The notes below the pieces were generated by a model. That model made no database searches. It had not been told where the DNA came from and saw only the letters and a list, made by a program, of their open reading frames with translations. The position numbers and the translations under genes are program-made. From an uncultured Oscillospiraceae bacterium (GTDB taxonomy: Bacteria; Bacillota; Clostridia; Oscillospirales; Oscillospiraceae): a stretch of DNA of 64,000 bases. This document shows positions 8,472-17,139 of this stretch, piece after piece. The stretch is from assembly GCA_934655875.1 (NCBI GenBank), contig CAKUHB010000005.1, positions 53,538 to 117,537 of the forward strand, written 5' to 3'. Each line of letters begins with the position of its first letter. Positions within the stretch are counted from its first letter, which is position 1.

Positions 8472-9822
8472 ACCTCTGATCCTCTTTCTCTATTTCTTCG
8501 ATTGTGATAATGACGGCGCGTTCGCCTGCGGCGGCCGCACGGTCAAGACTAACGCCGATCCCATACACTCCGAGCACACCGCATGTGCCGCACACGACCG
8601 GAACAGACGCGCGGATGGCCGCGGGGATCTTACGGTCGATCATCAGACGCTTGAGCGTCTTTCTGCCGCCGCGGACGCGCATGCTGTCCTGCGGCTGCCG
8701 GGGACGAACGGTGATCCCGGAATGATAATCTATCGTATCATACTTTACGGCAAATGTGGAGAGGGTATTTTGGATTTCGGTAAAATTTTCTTCGATCCGG
8801 CAGCTGACACGGAAGCCAGCATCCGGCAGGACGCATGACTGGCCGGGCAGCAGCTGAACGGGAGCAAAGCCAGAAATGGGAGACGCGGCACATAAATACA
8901 GGCGGTCATAGTCCCGCCGCGCTGTCGTTCCACCTGGCAGGCAGACAAATGCGGACGGGCGGTCGGAGAACAGCAGACGGTCGACCGCGTCAATGTGCGC
9001 CTGTGACAGCTTCGGCACGTGAATATCCGACAGAAACAGCCGCACGGCGCGGGTGCGTACAGCGTCCGGATATGCGCGAAGCGCGCTGCATCGCAGTCCG
9101 TCCGGCAGACGCGCGCTTTGCAGCGCCTGCATAGCCTGCTGCTGGAGCGTATGGTTGTCCTCTGTAAGGATCCGGCACATGCGGAAGGCCGTTTCGACGA
9201 GCGACGGATTCTCTTCCTTCAGAAGCGGGACCACGCGCTGCCGCAGCCGGTTGCGCCGGACGTCCGGCAGGAGATTGCTGCTGTCGGTCACGTAAGAGAG
9301 TCCGTTTTTTTCAAGATAGTCCTCAATTTCCGCGCGGCTGCACGGCAGCATCGGACGGATCAGGTTTTCCCGCTTCGGCGGAACGCCGCACAGGCCGGTC
9401 AGGCCGGTGCCGCGCGTCAGATTCAGAAGAACGGTCTCCAGATTGTCGTCCTGCGTATGCGCCGTCGCGATAAGGCCGGGCAGGGAAGAGAAGAACGCAT
9501 AACGCAGCTTGCGCGCGGCTTCCTCGATGGATTCATGCGCGCACGCCGCGCGGCTCTGTACATCACCGCCGTCCACATATAAATGCACACCAAGCGTTTT
9601 GCACAGCTGCCGGACGAACGCTTCGTCCCGGTCGGATTCTGCGCCGCGCAGATGATGGTTAAAATGTGCGGCTTCGACTGTGATACCAAGCGCATCCCGA
9701 AGGGACAGCAGCACATGCAGCATGCAGACGGAGTCTGCGCCGCCGGAGACCGCGCAGACGACGGTATCACCCGGCTGGGTCATATCCTGCGCGCGCATCC
9801 ATGCAAGAACCTTATCCCTCAT
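8464..9822 (-). CDS. tilS: tRNA(Ile)-lysidine synthase
   Basis: A 452-residue N-type ATP pyrophosphatase that converts the wobble cytidine of the CAU tRNA(Ile) to lysidine. The P-loop SGGADS sits at residues 26-31, followed by HFNHHLRGAESDRDEAFV and IATAHTQDDNLETVLLNL, all TilS hallmarks. The C-terminal TilS domains are present (VRPRQPQDSMRVRGGRKTLK). The ATG at 9822 lies inside the last codons of dnaB (ATGAGGGATAA overlap), while a longer in-frame opening upstream is only a shadow of dnaB. Translation is coupled on both sides, with dnaB before and hpt after. Confidence 0.95.
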   Translation of the reverse strand: MRDKVLAWMRAQDMTQPGDTVVCAVSGGADSVCMLHVLLSLRDALGITVEAAHFNHHLRGAESDRDEAFVRQLCKTLGVHLYVDGGDVQSRAACAHESIEEAARKLRYAFFSSLPGLIATAHTQDDNLETVLLNLTRGTGLTGLCGVPPKRENLIRPMLPCSRAEIEDYLEKNGLSYVTDSSNLLPDVRRNRLRQRVVPLLKEENPSLVETAFRMCRILTEDNHTLQQQAMQALQSARLPDGLRCSALRAYPDAVRTRAVRLFLSDIHVPKLSQAHIDAVDRLLFSDRPSAFVCLPGGTTARRDYDRLYLCAASPISGFAPVQLLPGQSCVLPDAGFRVSCRIEENFTEIQNTLSTFAVKYDTIDYHSGITVRPRQPQDSMRVRGGRKTLKRLMIDRKIPAAIRASVPVVCGTCGVLGVYGIGVSLDRAAAAGERAVIITIEEIEKEDQRYD

Positions 9823-11152
9823 GCTTCCATTCCAGATCCGAGAACGTGAAGAACTGCGGACGCCATTGCAGCTTGACTGTGCCGGTCTCGCCATGGCGGT
9901 TTTTGGCGACAATGCACTCGGCAATGTTCTTGTCCTGCGTGTTGGGGTTATAGTATTCGTCACGATAGAGGAACAGGACGGAGTCGGCGTCCTGCTCGAT
10001 AGCGCCGGATTCACGCAGGTCAGAAAGCATCGGGCGCTTGTCGGTACGTGATTCGTTGGCACGCGAGAGCTGGCTCAGGCAGATGACGGGGACGTTCAGC
10101 TCCTTCGCCATGATCTTGAGTGCGCGGGAGATATCGCTGACGATGGTCACGCGGTTATCGCCGGATTTGCCGGGGGCCGCGGCCGTCATGAGCTGTAGAT
10201 AGTCGATCAGCACCAGTCCGAGGTTATCGAGCCTACGGCACTTGGCGTTGATCTCTGCGACTGTGATGGCAGGGTTGTCGTCGACACGGATATCCGTCTG
10301 GCTGAGTGCGGAGGAAGCGATCGAGAGCTTGCTCCAGTCATCGTCCTCCAGATGGCCGGTCGTGAGCTTCTGGTTTTCCACGAAACTCTCTGTGGACAGT
10401 AGACGCATGACCAGCTGCTCGCGCGACATCTCAAGCGAGAAAAAGGCCACGGTCTTGTCATAGGTCTTCGCCACGTTCAGGCAGATATTGAGTGCGATCG
10501 CCGTTTTGCCCATGCCGGGACGGGCGGCGATCAGGATAAGGTCTGTTTTGTTGAGACCGTTGATCTTGCGGTCGAGATCATGAAGGCCTGTGGACAGACC
10601 GGGGATCTCGCTGCCGGAAGCAGCCAGCTCCTCCAGCCGGTCATAGACGTTGATCATGACCTTGCCGATGTGCTGTAGACTGTCGCCTGTGTTGCCGCGG
10701 CGCAGAGAATAGATTTTTTTCTCCGAGACCTCCAGCATTTCCTGCGCAGTGCCGACACCCTCGTAGACCATGTCGCTGATCTCCGAGGATGCGGTGACGA
10801 GCGCACGCAGCAGCGCCTTGTCATGGACGATGGAACAGTACTGCTTGACGTTGGCAGCGGTCGGCGTGATCTTGAGCAGCTGCGCCAGATAGTCATAGCT
10901 GTGCTGCTCGTCATACACGCCGCGCTCTTTCATTTTATTAAGAACGGTGACCGGGTCGATCTTTTCCGAGAAGTTGAACATCGTATAGATGGTCTCGTAG
11001 ATCTCGCGGTTCTGCCGCAGATAGAAATCCTCCGGCTGCAGCATACCGACGACATCCGGCACGCAGCGCTCATCAATGAGCATGGAGCCGAGCACGGACT
11101 GCTCCGCCTCCAGCGCCTGCGGCGTCTGCCGGGCCAGCAATTCCTCATCCAT
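9812..11152 (-). CDS. dnaB: Replicative DNA helicase DnaB
   Basis: A 446-residue hexameric helicase that unwinds the replication fork. The N-terminal primase-interacting domain begins QTPQALEAEQSVLGSML. The RecA-like ATPase has Walker A ARPGMGKT near residues 210-217 and LVLIDYLQLM as Walker B. The DRVSSDLRESG-like region reads MLSDLRESGAIEQDAD. I preferred ATG 11152, ten bases after AAGGA, over GTG 11161, which sits directly on the ribosome site. No intein or insertion. Located between rplI and tilS, merging two neighbourhoods that are separate in Bacillus. Confidence 0.96.
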   Translation of the reverse strand: MDEELLARQTPQALEAEQSVLGSMLIDERCVPDVVGMLQPEDFYLRQNREIYETIYTMFNFSEKIDPVTVLNKMKERGVYDEQHSYDYLAQLLKITPTAANVKQYCSIVHDKALLRALVTASSEISDMVYEGVGTAQEMLEVSEKKIYSLRRGNTGDSLQHIGKVMINVYDRLEELAASGSEIPGLSTGLHDLDRKINGLNKTDLILIAARPGMGKTAIALNICLNVAKTYDKTVAFFSLEMSREQLVMRLLSTESFVENQKLTTGHLEDDDWSKLSIASSALSQTDIRVDDNPAITVAEINAKCRRLDNLGLVLIDYLQLMTAAAPGKSGDNRVTIVSDISRALKIMAKELNVPVICLSQLSRANESRTDKRPMLSDLRESGAIEQDADSVLFLYRDEYYNPNTQDKNIAECIVAKNRHGETGTVKLQWRPQFFTFSDLEWKHEG

Positions 11153-11195
11153 ACGGTTCACATCCTTCCGGGAGCTTCAGAGTATCGGGGCCTGA

Positions 11196-11642
11196 TCAGC
11201 CTTCCTTGACCTCGATTTTCAGTTCGGCGTTGATCTCATAGCCGAGCTTGCACTTGACGGTATAGACGCCGACCTGCTTGATCGGCTCGTCGAGCACGAT
11301 CTTTCGCTTGTCGAGCTTGATGCCGGACTGCTTTGCGAGCGCGTCGGCAATTTCGACGTTCGTGATCGAGCCGAACAGACGTCCCGCGCCGCCGCCCTTG
11401 GCGGTCACGACGACGGTCATATCCTTCATGCGCTTGCTGATATCCAGCGCCTCCGCGCGCTCCTTGGCCTGACGCTCCTGCGCGGCTTTGTCGTTCATGC
11501 GCATCGTGTTTACGTTATCGGCGGTCGCTTCCTGCGCGAGCTTTCTGGGCAGCAGGAAATTGCGGGCATAGCCGTCGGAGACCTCGATCATCTGGCCGCG
11601 CTTGCCCTGGCCGCGGACGTCCTGTGTCAAAATAACTTTCAT
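11196..11642 (-). CDS. rplI: 50S ribosomal protein L9
   Basis: A 148-residue ribosomal protein. The N-terminal signature MKVILTQDVRGQGKRGQMIEVSDGYARNFLLP is characteristic (only its beginning is needed for recognition). A central helix rich in charged residues and a C-terminal RNA-binding domain follow. AAAGGAG lies eight bases before the ATG. It stabilises the L1 stalk region and influences frame maintenance. It follows gdpP with a 45-base gap and precedes dnaB by 43 bases, the common gdpP-rplI-dnaB arrangement in Firmicutes. Confidence 0.97.
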   Translation of the reverse strand: MKVILTQDVRGQGKRGQMIEVSDGYARNFLLPRKLAQEATADNVNTMRMNDKAAQERQAKERAEALDISKRMKDMTVVVTAKGGGAGRLFGSITNVEIADALAKQSGIKLDKRKIVLDEPIKQVGVYTVKCKLGYEINAELKIEVKEG

Positions 11643-11687
11643 CGTAAAAACTCCTTTCGGGGATAAATCAATAAAAAATGATATCAG

Positions 11688-13664
11688 TTATGCGTAAAAC
11701 GCGTCGATGGACGCGACAAGCTCCTGCAGAACTTCCCGTACAGGCTTGCCCTTGATCTGCGCGCCGGCTGTCGCGCCGTTGCCGCCGCCGCCGAGCTTTT
11801 CCAGAACGACCTGCACATTGCAGGCGCCGATGGAGCGCGCGCTGATAATGACCTGATCGCCGTCCGGGAAGAGGACGAAGGATGCGGTGATCCCGGCGAT
11901 GTTGATGAGCTCGTCCGCAGCCTGCGCCGCGATGGTGCGCGTGATCCGCTCATCCAGACAGGCCACGGCCAGCTCGCCGCGGTACAGCCGCGCAGCCTGC
12001 ACGACGCGGTAGCGCGTGAGCGTATCGTCAAGGTCGGTCTGGAAGAGCTTTTTGACCTCGACCGGGTCGGCGCCTGCCTTGCGCAGGTAGGCTGCGGACT
12101 CGAACGTGCGCGAGCCGGTACGGACAGAGAAGTTCTTGGTATCCAGCACGATGCCGGCCAGCAGTGCTTGCGCTTCAAGCGGCCGTAGATCGCGCTGATT
12201 GACCGCGTACTGCAAAAGCTCCGTGACCAGCTCGGAGGCCGAGGAAGCATACGGCTCGTGCAGGTTCAGAACAGGCTGCTCAATATAATCCGCCGCACGG
12301 CGGTGGTGGTCGATCACGGCGACGCGGGAGATCGATTCCAGCAGCGGCTTGCATTCAACCTGATCCGGCCGGTTGGTGTCGACAACGATCAGAAGACTGC
12401 GGTTATCGGCTTCAACCAATGCGTCCTGCCCGGAAATGAACAGGTTTTCATAGCCCTGCGCGGCCTTCAGCTCGGCAATGAGACTTTGGCAGGCGTTTTT
12501 TTGCAGGTCAATGACGATCTTCGCCGGGCGTCCGCGGACGCGGCACAGGCACAGAAGACCGACTGCCGAGCCAAGTGCATCAAGATCCGCCATGCGGTGC
12601 CCCATGATATAGACCGTACTCGACTGCCCGATCAATTCGGACAAGGAGCCTGCCATCACGCGGGATTTGACGCGGGTATGGCGCTCGGTTTCCTTTGTTC
12701 TTCCGCCGTAGAAGGTGAAATTATAGCGATCCTTGATGACGGCCTGATCGCCGCCGCGGGAGAGCGCCATCTCGATGGCGAGCGACGCGAAACGGTAGTT
12801 TTCTTCAAAGCTCGCGCCGTCCTTGCCGAGGCCGAGTGAGATCGTGGCAGACATGCCGCCGGAGGTCGTGACATGGCGAACATCCTCAAGAATGGAAAAC
12901 CGCGCTTCCTGCAGGTGTGCCAGACTTTTGTTCTCAAAAATCAGCAGATACCGGTTGCGCTCGATTTTCCGGCACAGCGCTTCCAGCCCGGAGACCCATG
13001 TCGTCACGACGTCATTGATCTGTGCGTCGAGGGTGGAAACGGCGGAATCGGACAGGTTGCCGGTCAGCTCGTCATAGTTGTCGATCAGAATGATGGAGAC
13101 GACGGGCCGGGTGCGCAGAAATTCGTCGCGGATATTGAACATCTCCGTCATATCGGCAAAGTAGACCGTTGCCAGCTGAACGGTCGTCGCGTCGTCCTCG
13201 GAGCGGACGTAGTTGCCATAAATGCGGTAGCGGCGGCCGCCGATCATCTGATCGCCCGGCAGCTCGGAGCGTCCTTCGCGCAGCCAGCTGGTGGAAAAGC
13301 CGGGGATGACGGCGTCAAGCGTCTGATAGCAGGCGGTATCGGAAAGCCCGGTAATGGAGAAGAAGCTGGGATTGCCCCAGATGATCTCATTTTCCGGCAG
13401 CCGGATCACGGCCATCGGAAATGCGGAACCGGCGTGGACGGAGATGCCGACAGAGTCTGTGGCGGTCTGCACGTAGCTCATAAGCTGACGCTTGCGGCGG
13501 GCAAACCGGACACGGCTGACAATAAAGACGATCAGCGTGACGACAAAGGCGCCGGCAGCAAGATAATACTGCCGCAGCACGGCGGACGCGGCGACAAACA
13601 GAAGCATGGCGGCGATATACCAGATGGTATTGGGGTAGAGCAGCCGTGTGATCGGCTTTTTCAT
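11688..13664 (-). CDS. gdpP: Cyclic-di-AMP phosphodiesterase GdpP (DHH/DHHA1)
   Basis: A 658-residue membrane protein. Two transmembrane helices occupy roughly residues 12-55, then a PAS-like segment, a degenerate GGDEF domain (around 170-310) and a DHH phosphoesterase domain with MGHRMADLDALGSA near residue 350 and VIDHHRR near 449. A DHHA1 domain ends the protein with GGGGNGATAGAQI. GdpP hydrolyses c-di-AMP and so tunes potassium, wall and stress responses. ATG 13664 follows GAAAGGAGA; longer in-frame codons upstream lie in the promoter region. First gene of the seven-gene minus cluster. Confidence 0.95.
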   Translation of the reverse strand: MKKPITRLLYPNTIWYIAAMLLFVAASAVLRQYYLAAGAFVVTLIVFIVSRVRFARRKRQLMSYVQTATDSVGISVHAGSAFPMAVIRLPENEIIWGNPSFFSITGLSDTACYQTLDAVIPGFSTSWLREGRSELPGDQMIGGRRYRIYGNYVRSEDDATTVQLATVYFADMTEMFNIRDEFLRTRPVVSIILIDNYDELTGNLSDSAVSTLDAQINDVVTTWVSGLEALCRKIERNRYLLIFENKSLAHLQEARFSILEDVRHVTTSGGMSATISLGLGKDGASFEENYRFASLAIEMALSRGGDQAVIKDRYNFTFYGGRTKETERHTRVKSRVMAGSLSELIGQSSTVYIMGHRMADLDALGSAVGLLCLCRVRGRPAKIVIDLQKNACQSLIAELKAAQGYENLFISGQDALVEADNRSLLIVVDTNRPDQVECKPLLESISRVAVIDHHRRAADYIEQPVLNLHEPYASSASELVTELLQYAVNQRDLRPLEAQALLAGIVLDTKNFSVRTGSRTFESAAYLRKAGADPVEVKKLFQTDLDDTLTRYRVVQAARLYRGELAVACLDERITRTIAAQAADELINIAGITASFVLFPDGDQVIISARSIGACNVQVVLEKLGGGGNGATAGAQIKGKPVREVLQELVASIDAFYA

Positions 13665-13704
13665 GCAGCCGTCTCCTTTCTGAACATAATTATGAATATC
13701 AAAT

Positions 13705-13733
13705 ATTATAGCAAATGCGCGGGTGTTAATCAA
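13705..13733 (-). promoter_or_regulatory. Sigma-A promoter of the gdpP cluster
   Basis: Minus-strand TTGATT (13728-13733), 17-base spacer, perfect TATAAT (13705-13710). It lies 41 bases before the gdpP start and is the only good promoter I see for the whole cluster down to 5072. Confidence 0.75.
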
Positions 13734-13786
13734 GTTCGCTTTCATTCGAAAAGATTGAAAAAGAGGTATACTTTTATAAAAAGATG

Positions 13787-13795
13787 TGATATAAT
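13787..13795 (+). promoter_or_regulatory. Extended -10 promoter for rnj
   Basis: TGATATAAT is an extended -10 (TGn plus TATAAT at 13790-13795). No good -35 is present at the right distance, which extended -10 promoters tolerate. Transcription would start near 13802, leaving a leader of about 267 bases. The divergent gdpP promoter is only 55 bases away. Confidence 0.55.
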
Positions 13796-13801
13796 TCAAA
13801 T

Positions 13802-14068
13802 AGTATGGCCTATGGCGAAAGACCATAGCCGCCTGCTTTTGGGATTATGCGCCGCGCATGGCGCATCGAATAGATCAACTGCATATGGCAATTCCGGCGC
13901 ATGGCGCTGATGAGAAAAGGACAGGGCGAGACGGGGCCCGTGTCCACTTGTCTGCATGCGCATGTGCTTTTGCGTCCTTTTTGCATTTGTTCCGCGCAGA
14001 TCCGGCTGCCAACCGGTGTCTGCCGTTCTCAATCCAATCAATTTGTTTATAGAAAAGAGTGAAATCAT
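13802..14068 (+). promoter_or_regulatory. Long, structured 5' leader of rnj
   Basis: This 267-base gene-free stretch contains a CTATGG/CCATAG hairpin (13810-13828) and the strand GGAC at 13918-13921, which can pair with either of two downstream GTCC copies. One choice gives a local hairpin around 13918-13944. The other brings AAAAGGAC together with GTCCTTTT near 13974-13981, just before a T-run. No coding frame here has a ribosome site. It could be an attenuator or a stand-alone RNA; I do not recognise a known riboswitch. Confidence 0.35.
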
Positions 14069-15724
14069 TTGGCAGAAAAATTAAAAATCATCCCGCTGGG
14101 CGGTCTGAATGAAATCGGTAAGAATATGACCGTTCTGGAATACGGGAAGGATATCATCATCGTTGACTGCGGGCTTGGATTCCCGGACGAGGACATGTAC
14201 GGCGTCGATCTTGTGATCGCCGACATGACCTATCTGGTCAAGAACAAGGACAAGATCCGCGGCATGTTCCTCACCCACGGGCATGAGGATCACATCGGCG
14301 GCATTCCGTATGCCATGGAGCAGTTCAACTGCCCCATCCACGCCACGCGCCTGACCGCCGGCATCGTAGAGCTGAAGCTGGAAGAGCATCATTTGCAGGA
14401 TACCGTGCATCTGTTTACGCATGAAGCCGGTGAAAAGGTCAAGGCCGGCTGCTTCACGGTCGAGTTCATCCACGTGAACCATTCCATTGCAGACGCAGTG
14501 GCGTTTGCGATCAAGACGCCGGTCGGCACCGTTGTGATGACGGGCGATTTCAAGATCGACGCCACGGCGGAGGACGGCATGATCGACCTGGCCCGCTTCG
14601 GCGCGCTGGGCAAAGAGGGCGTGCTTGCGCTTCTGTGCGATTCCACCAATGTGGAGCGGCAGGGCTACACGCCGTCGGAAAAGACGGTCGCCGCGAGCTT
14701 TGAGCGGCAGTTCACGGGCTGCAATAAGCGCATCATCGTGACGACCTTTGCCTCCAATGCGTTCCGCCTGCAAAGTCTCATCGCGGTCGCGAAGAAATTC
14801 GGGCGCAAGGTCGCCGTGACCGGCCGGAGCATGGAGAATATCCTGAAGGTCTCCACGGAGCTTGGCTATCTGAAGATCCCCGCCGGGACGCTCGTCGATA
14901 TCAACCAGATCAAGCAGATCCCGAACAATAAGCTCGTCATCGTCTCGACCGGCTCGCAGGGCGAGAATATGTCCGCCCTGTACCGCATGGCGTTCTCCGG
15001 CCACCGGCAGGTGGAGATCACGGCGTCTGACCGCGTGATCATCTCCGCGTCCGCCATCCCCGGCAATGAGAAGGCGATCGGCAAGATCATCAACGAGCTC
15101 TACCGCAAGGGTGCAGACGTGATCTATGACAAGCTCGAGGGGCTGCATGTCTCCGGCCACGCCTGCCAGGAGGAGCTGAAGATCATCCACGGCCTTCTGA
15201 AGCCGCGCTTCTTCATCCCGGTGCACGGCGAGCAGCGCCATCTGCAGGCGCATTCGCGTCTGGCGCAGAGCATGGGTATGGATCCCAAGAACATCTTTAT
15301 TTCCGATATCGGCAAGGTGCTGGAGCTGACGAAAGGAACCTGCAAGTGGGGCGGAACCGTCCCGTCCGGCAAGACGCTGGTCGACGGCACCGGTGTCGGC
15401 GATGTCGGGAGCGTCGTGCTGCGCGACCGCAAGCATCTGGCGCAGGACGGCATGCTCGTTGTCGTTGTCAATATTTCCAGTGAGGACGGCAGCGTCATCA
15501 CCGGGCCTGATATCATCACGCGCGGCTTTGTCTACGTCAAGGAATCAGAGAATCTGATGGAGGAACTGCGCATCATCGCCGCGCACGCCATCGACCGGTG
15601 CAGCCAGAACGGGCGCAGCGACTGGAGCGTCCTCAAGGCCAATATCAAGAACGATCTCTCCGGCTATCTGTTCAAGACGACCAAGCGCAACCCGATGATC
15701 CTGCCGGTCATTATGGAGATCTGA
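14069..15724 (+). CDS. rnj: Ribonuclease J
   Basis: A 551-residue metallo-beta-lactamase/beta-CASP nuclease that matures and degrades RNA (5'-exonuclease and endonuclease). The zinc motif HGHEDHIGG is near residue 73, and MTGDFKID, CDSTNVE and IPVHGEQRHLQAHSRLA mark the other catalytic and beta-CASP motifs. The start is TTG at 14069 (MAEKLKIIPLGGLNEIGKN), which fits the family exactly although the upstream ribosome site (AGAAAAGAG) is poor. It is transcribed from a long leader and is followed by rpoD. Gene order and length are normal. Confidence 0.95.
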   Translation: MAEKLKIIPLGGLNEIGKNMTVLEYGKDIIIVDCGLGFPDEDMYGVDLVIADMTYLVKNKDKIRGMFLTHGHEDHIGGIPYAMEQFNCPIHATRLTAGIVELKLEEHHLQDTVHLFTHEAGEKVKAGCFTVEFIHVNHSIADAVAFAIKTPVGTVVMTGDFKIDATAEDGMIDLARFGALGKEGVLALLCDSTNVERQGYTPSEKTVAASFERQFTGCNKRIIVTTFASNAFRLQSLIAVAKKFGRKVAVTGRSMENILKVSTELGYLKIPAGTLVDINQIKQIPNNKLVIVSTGSQGENMSALYRMAFSGHRQVEITASDRVIISASAIPGNEKAIGKIINELYRKGADVIYDKLEGLHVSGHACQEELKIIHGLLKPRFFIPVHGEQRHLQAHSRLAQSMGMDPKNIFISDIGKVLELTKGTCKWGGTVPSGKTLVDGTGVGDVGSVVLRDRKHLAQDGMLVVVVNISSEDGSVITGPDIITRGFVYVKESENLMEELRIIAAHAIDRCSQNGRSDWSVLKANIKNDLSGYLFKTTKRNPMILPVIMEI

Positions 15725-15776
15725 TCGCCGCCGGCTGAAATCGTTCGAGAAAAAAGAAAAAATGTCAAAAAAGCCA

Positions 15777-15806
15777 TTGTCAAAATGGCAGGTTTGGGGT
15801 TATAAT
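15777..15806 (+). promoter_or_regulatory. Sigma-A promoter of rpoD
   Basis: TTGTCA (15777-15782) and perfect TATAAT (15801-15806) with an 18-base spacer, about 57 bases before the rpoD start codon. Confidence 0.75.
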
Positions 15807-15862
15807 AACACAGTTGCGCCGAAGCGCAGCAATGCAACCAGATAAATGAGGATGAGCTAAGA

Positions 15863-17002
15863 ATGGCAAATACAAAAAATCCAAATCCCAAGCCCTCGAC
15901 AGAGGATGCAATGGCGGCGGTGTCCTCGCTCATTGCAAAGGCGAAGCGCGAGGGCAGCATCCAGTCGAGCGAGCTGACCGCAGAGCTGGAGAAGCTCGAT
16001 CTGCCGGTTGAAAAGATTGAACATATTTATGATACGTTTGATGCCATGGGCATCCAGATCGTCAGCCCGGAGCTGGAGCTGGACGTGACCGATGATCTCG
16101 GCATGGACATGGATGAGGTTCCGGATACCGACGAGGAAGAGCTGGTCGACCCGCTGGAGCTGGCGGCCGAGTACAATCTGGACGATCCTGTACGCATGTA
16201 CCTCAAGGAGATCGGTCAGGTAAAGCTTCTGACTGCCGACGAGGAGATCGAGCTGGCCAAGCGCGTCTCCGAGGGCGACAAAAAGGCCAAGGATCGCCTG
16301 ACGGAAGCCAACCTCCGCCTTGTCGTTTCGATCGCGAAAAAATATTCCGGCCGCGGCCTGCATATCCTCGATCTGATCCAGGAGGGTAATACGGGTCTCA
16401 TCCGCGCCGTCGACAAGTTTGACTATACAAAGGGAAACAAATTCTCTACATATGCAACGTGGTGGATCCGGCAGGCCATTACCCGTGCCATTGCAGATCA
16501 GGCGCGTACCATCCGCGTCCCGGTGCATATGGTCGAGGTCATCAACAAGGCTACCCGCTGCAACCGCAAGCTGGTGCAGGAGCTTGGCCGTGAGCCGACG
16601 CTGGAGGAGATCGCGGCAGAGTTGAACCTGCCGATCGAAAAGATCATCGAAGCCAACCGCACCGCTGCTGATACGCTCTCTCTCGACATGCCGGTCGGCG
16701 ACGAGGAGGATACGACCATCGGCTCGTTCGTCGAGGACGACAATACCCCCGGCCCGGTCGATGCGACCTCCAACGCCATGCTCTCCGAAGCGCTGACCGA
16801 GATCCTTGGTACGCTGACCGAGCGTGAAGCAGACGTCCTTCGCATGCGCTTTGGCATGTATGACGGCCGGACGCATACGCTGGAAGAGGTCGGCCAGATC
16901 TTCGGCGTCACGCGTGAGCGTATCCGCCAGATCGAAAACAAAGCTATCCGCAAGCTCCGCCACCCGTCGCGGGCAAAAAAGATCAAGGATTTCTATTGCT
17001 GA
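15863..17002 (+). CDS. rpoD: RNA polymerase primary sigma factor (sigma-A/RpoD)
   Basis: A 379-residue housekeeping sigma factor. Region 1.1 is short and region 1.2 reads DDPVRMYLKEIGQVKLL. Regions 2.1-2.4 include NLRLVVSIAKKYSGRGLH and FSTYATWWIRQAITRAI, the -10 recognition helix. Region 4.2 has TLEEVGQIFGVTRERIRQIE, recognising the -35. GAGGATG precedes the ATG. It has its own promoter and a strong terminator, although it lies downstream of rnj. The many TTGACA/TATAAT promoters in the window are what this factor would read. Confidence 0.97.
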   Translation: MANTKNPNPKPSTEDAMAAVSSLIAKAKREGSIQSSELTAELEKLDLPVEKIEHIYDTFDAMGIQIVSPELELDVTDDLGMDMDEVPDTDEEELVDPLELAAEYNLDDPVRMYLKEIGQVKLLTADEEIELAKRVSEGDKKAKDRLTEANLRLVVSIAKKYSGRGLHILDLIQEGNTGLIRAVDKFDYTKGNKFSTYATWWIRQAITRAIADQARTIRVPVHMVEVINKATRCNRKLVQELGREPTLEEIAAELNLPIEKIIEANRTAADTLSLDMPVGDEEDTTIGSFVEDDNTPGPVDATSNAMLSEALTEILGTLTEREADVLRMRFGMYDGRTHTLEEVGQIFGVTRERIRQIENKAIRKLRHPSRAKKIKDFYC

Positions 17003-17008
17003 AGAAAA

Positions 17009-17047
17009 CTCCGCTGCCTGAATATTCTCAGGCAGCGGAGCTTTTTA
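17009..17047 (+). terminator. Rho-independent terminator of rpoD
   Basis: Perfect 13-base arms (17009-17021 and 17028-17040) with a six-base loop followed by CTTTTTAT, starting seven bases after the stop codon. Confidence 0.92.
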
Positions 17048-17075
17048 TATGTGATAAACAGAAAAGGGTACACCA

Positions 17076-17112
17076 AATCAGGCTGTGCGCGTAGATGACG
17101 CGCAGCCTGATT
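17076..17112 (-). terminator. Hairpin ending the InlB-repeat protein gene
   Basis: AATCAGGCTG (17076-17085) pairs with CAGCCTGATT (17103-17112), extended inward by GCGCGT/ACGCGC with a two-base bulge. It lies 28 bases beyond the stop codon at 17140. The minus-strand tail TTTGGTGT is weakly U-rich. Confidence 0.55.
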
Positions 17113-17139
17113 GATGTTATGTATGTATAGGTCTGGAGA

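Noticed and set aside
14081..15436. Long minus-strand frame opposite rnj
   Set aside because: No ribosome site and no motif; the plus strand encodes a clear ribonuclease J. Similar antisense frames opposite glpK, the acyl-CoA ligase, ftsK and pyk were discarded for the same reason.
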